53,927 nt of DNA, taken from positions 1 through 53,927 of the forward strand of contig DAIMGT010000018.1 in assembly GCA_036723735.1 (NCBI GenBank), read 5' to 3'. The notes beneath the pieces were generated by a model. That model was not told where the DNA came from. It ran no database searches and saw only the letters and a list, made by a program, of their open reading frames with translations. The position numbers were made by a program, and so were the translations under genes. This document shows, piece after piece, positions 53,403 to 53,927 of the stretch. The DNA comes from UBA4656 sp002405525 (GTDB taxonomy: Bacteria; Pseudomonadota; Gammaproteobacteria; Xanthomonadales; Ahniellaceae). Position 1 is the stretch's first letter. Each line of letters starts with the position of its first letter.

Positions 53403-53927
53403 ATGATGCGAAACCCAAGCGAGACTACGTTCGAGATGACCGTCGATCTCAATGTTCTCGAGCATCTCGGCATCAACCTCTACAGCAACATCGCGGCAGT
53501 TCTCACGGAAGCCGTGGCCAACGCATGGGACGCGGATGCGTCGAGCGTGCAGATTCGCGTCGATCCAAACAGGGATTGGATCGAGATTGAGGACGATGGT
53601 GTCGGCATGTCCGTTGACGACCTGAACGGCAAGTACCTGCGTGTCGGCTATCGCCGCCGCGACGAGGATGCAGAGCATGGGCGCAGGACCTCCAGGGGTC
53701 GCCCTGCCATGGGCCGCAAGGGCCTTGGCAAGCTATCGCTTTTCGCCATCGCAAATGTCATCGAAGTGCAATCTTCCAAAAACGGCCAAACGCACGGGTT
53801 TCGCATGAGTGTTGCGGGAATTCACGAGGCCGTACGAGGAAAGCGCCCGTACCACCCCGTGCCACTGCCGCCCTGTCACCGACCGCCCCAATGGAGCCAT
53901 TCCGGGATCGCCGTAATGGAGCCACCC
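53403..53927 (+). CDS. GHKL (Hsp90-like) ATPase, 5' part; probably interrupted
   Basis: About 157 residues belong to the gene before the likely insertion point (53874), and the frame stays open to the window end. GHKL motifs: N-box LTEAVANAWDADASSVQIRV (Glu36, Asn40), G1 IEDDGVGMSVDDLN, G2 MGRKGLGKLSLFAIANVIEV. This is the N-terminal ATPase of Hsp90/MORC-like proteins common in defence islands. The start has GAGGAG at 5 nt. From about residue 158 the translation (CHRPPQWSHSGIAV) no longer looks like the family and coincides with an IS21-like end, so the gene is probably disrupted. Confidence 0.75.
   Translation, partial: MMRNPSETTFEMTVDLNVLEHLGINLYSNIAAVLTEAVANAWDADASSVQIRVDPNRDWIEIEDDGVGMSVDDLNGKYLRVGYRRRDEDAEHGRRTSRGRPAMGRKGLGKLSLFAIANVIEVQSSKNGQTHGFRMSVAGIHEAVRGKRPYHPVPLPPCHRPPQWSHSGIAVMEPP
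53874..53927. mobile_element. Probable terminal end of an IS21-family insertion sequence
   Basis: TGTCACCGACCGCCCC, then AATGGAGCCA at 53890-53899 and again at 53915-53924 (25-nt period). A TG-starting end with tandem copies of a TGGCTCCATT-type unit is the usual terminal structure of IS21-family elements. The transposase genes would lie beyond the window, so the call is tentative. Confidence 0.5.

Overview
The window is high-GC proteobacterial chromosome, almost certainly from the Xanthomonadales (Xanthomonadaceae/Rhodanobacteraceae group). The evidence is the housekeeping order parE, pyrG-kdsA-eno-ftsB-ispD-ispF-truD, surE-pcm-nlpD-rpoS, together with the xanthomonad form of arginine synthesis: an N-acetylornithine carbamoyltransferase (not an ornithine one) and a fused N-acetylglutamate kinase/synthase. 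The assignment comes from recognising protein families and gene order; no database was searched.

Layout. 1-297 is a gene-free edge with a tandem repeat and a REP-type inverted pair. 298-13721 holds the core block: topoisomerase IV subunit B (minus strand), CTP synthase, KDO-8-P synthase, enolase, the division protein FtsB, two MEP-pathway enzymes, tRNA pseudouridine synthase D, an Smr nuclease-like protein and the stress/stationary-phase cluster surE-pcm-nlpD-rpoS. 13722-23612 is mixed: an NlpC/P60 lipoprotein with a coupled TonB-like remnant, an arginase-family protein, an FKBP-type PPIase, a GNAT acetyltransferase, a D-aminoacylase-like lipoprotein followed by a D-amino-acid-dehydrogenase-like oxidoreductase, HutG, SufE and CysS. 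Three copies of a structured repeat of about 153 nt sit directly behind stop codons in this part. 23771-31802 is a glycine-zipper protein and the arginine operon argF'-argG-argE-argB/A-argC-argH. The operon is preceded by a short Arg-rich reading frame and a terminator only 20 nt before argF', which looks like a transcription attenuator. 31903-36005 holds a pair of DUF3999/DUF2339 membrane proteins.

36649-45773 is a 9.1-kb integrated element in the 3' end of tRNA-Pro(CGG). It is bounded by 49-bp direct repeats and carries a tyrosine integrase, an AlpA/excisionase-like HTH protein, a RepA-like helicase ATPase next to a symmetrical repeat cluster (candidate origin), a Nu1-like small-terminase candidate, an HK97-type major capsid protein and a GPZ-like tail/head completion protein. 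It has no visible large terminase, portal, protease or lysis gene. This is the composition of a phage satellite that brings its own capsid.

45729-49267 is tRNA-Pro, hisS and a long HutH-like ammonia-lyase. 49384 to the end is a small defence island: an HNH endonuclease, a putative PD-(D/E)xK restriction enzyme, Vsr, a cytosine-5 DNA methyltransferase and a ribbon-helix-helix regulator in one minus-strand operon, then a divergent GHKL ATPase gene that seems to be broken by the end of an IS21-type insertion sequence at the right edge.
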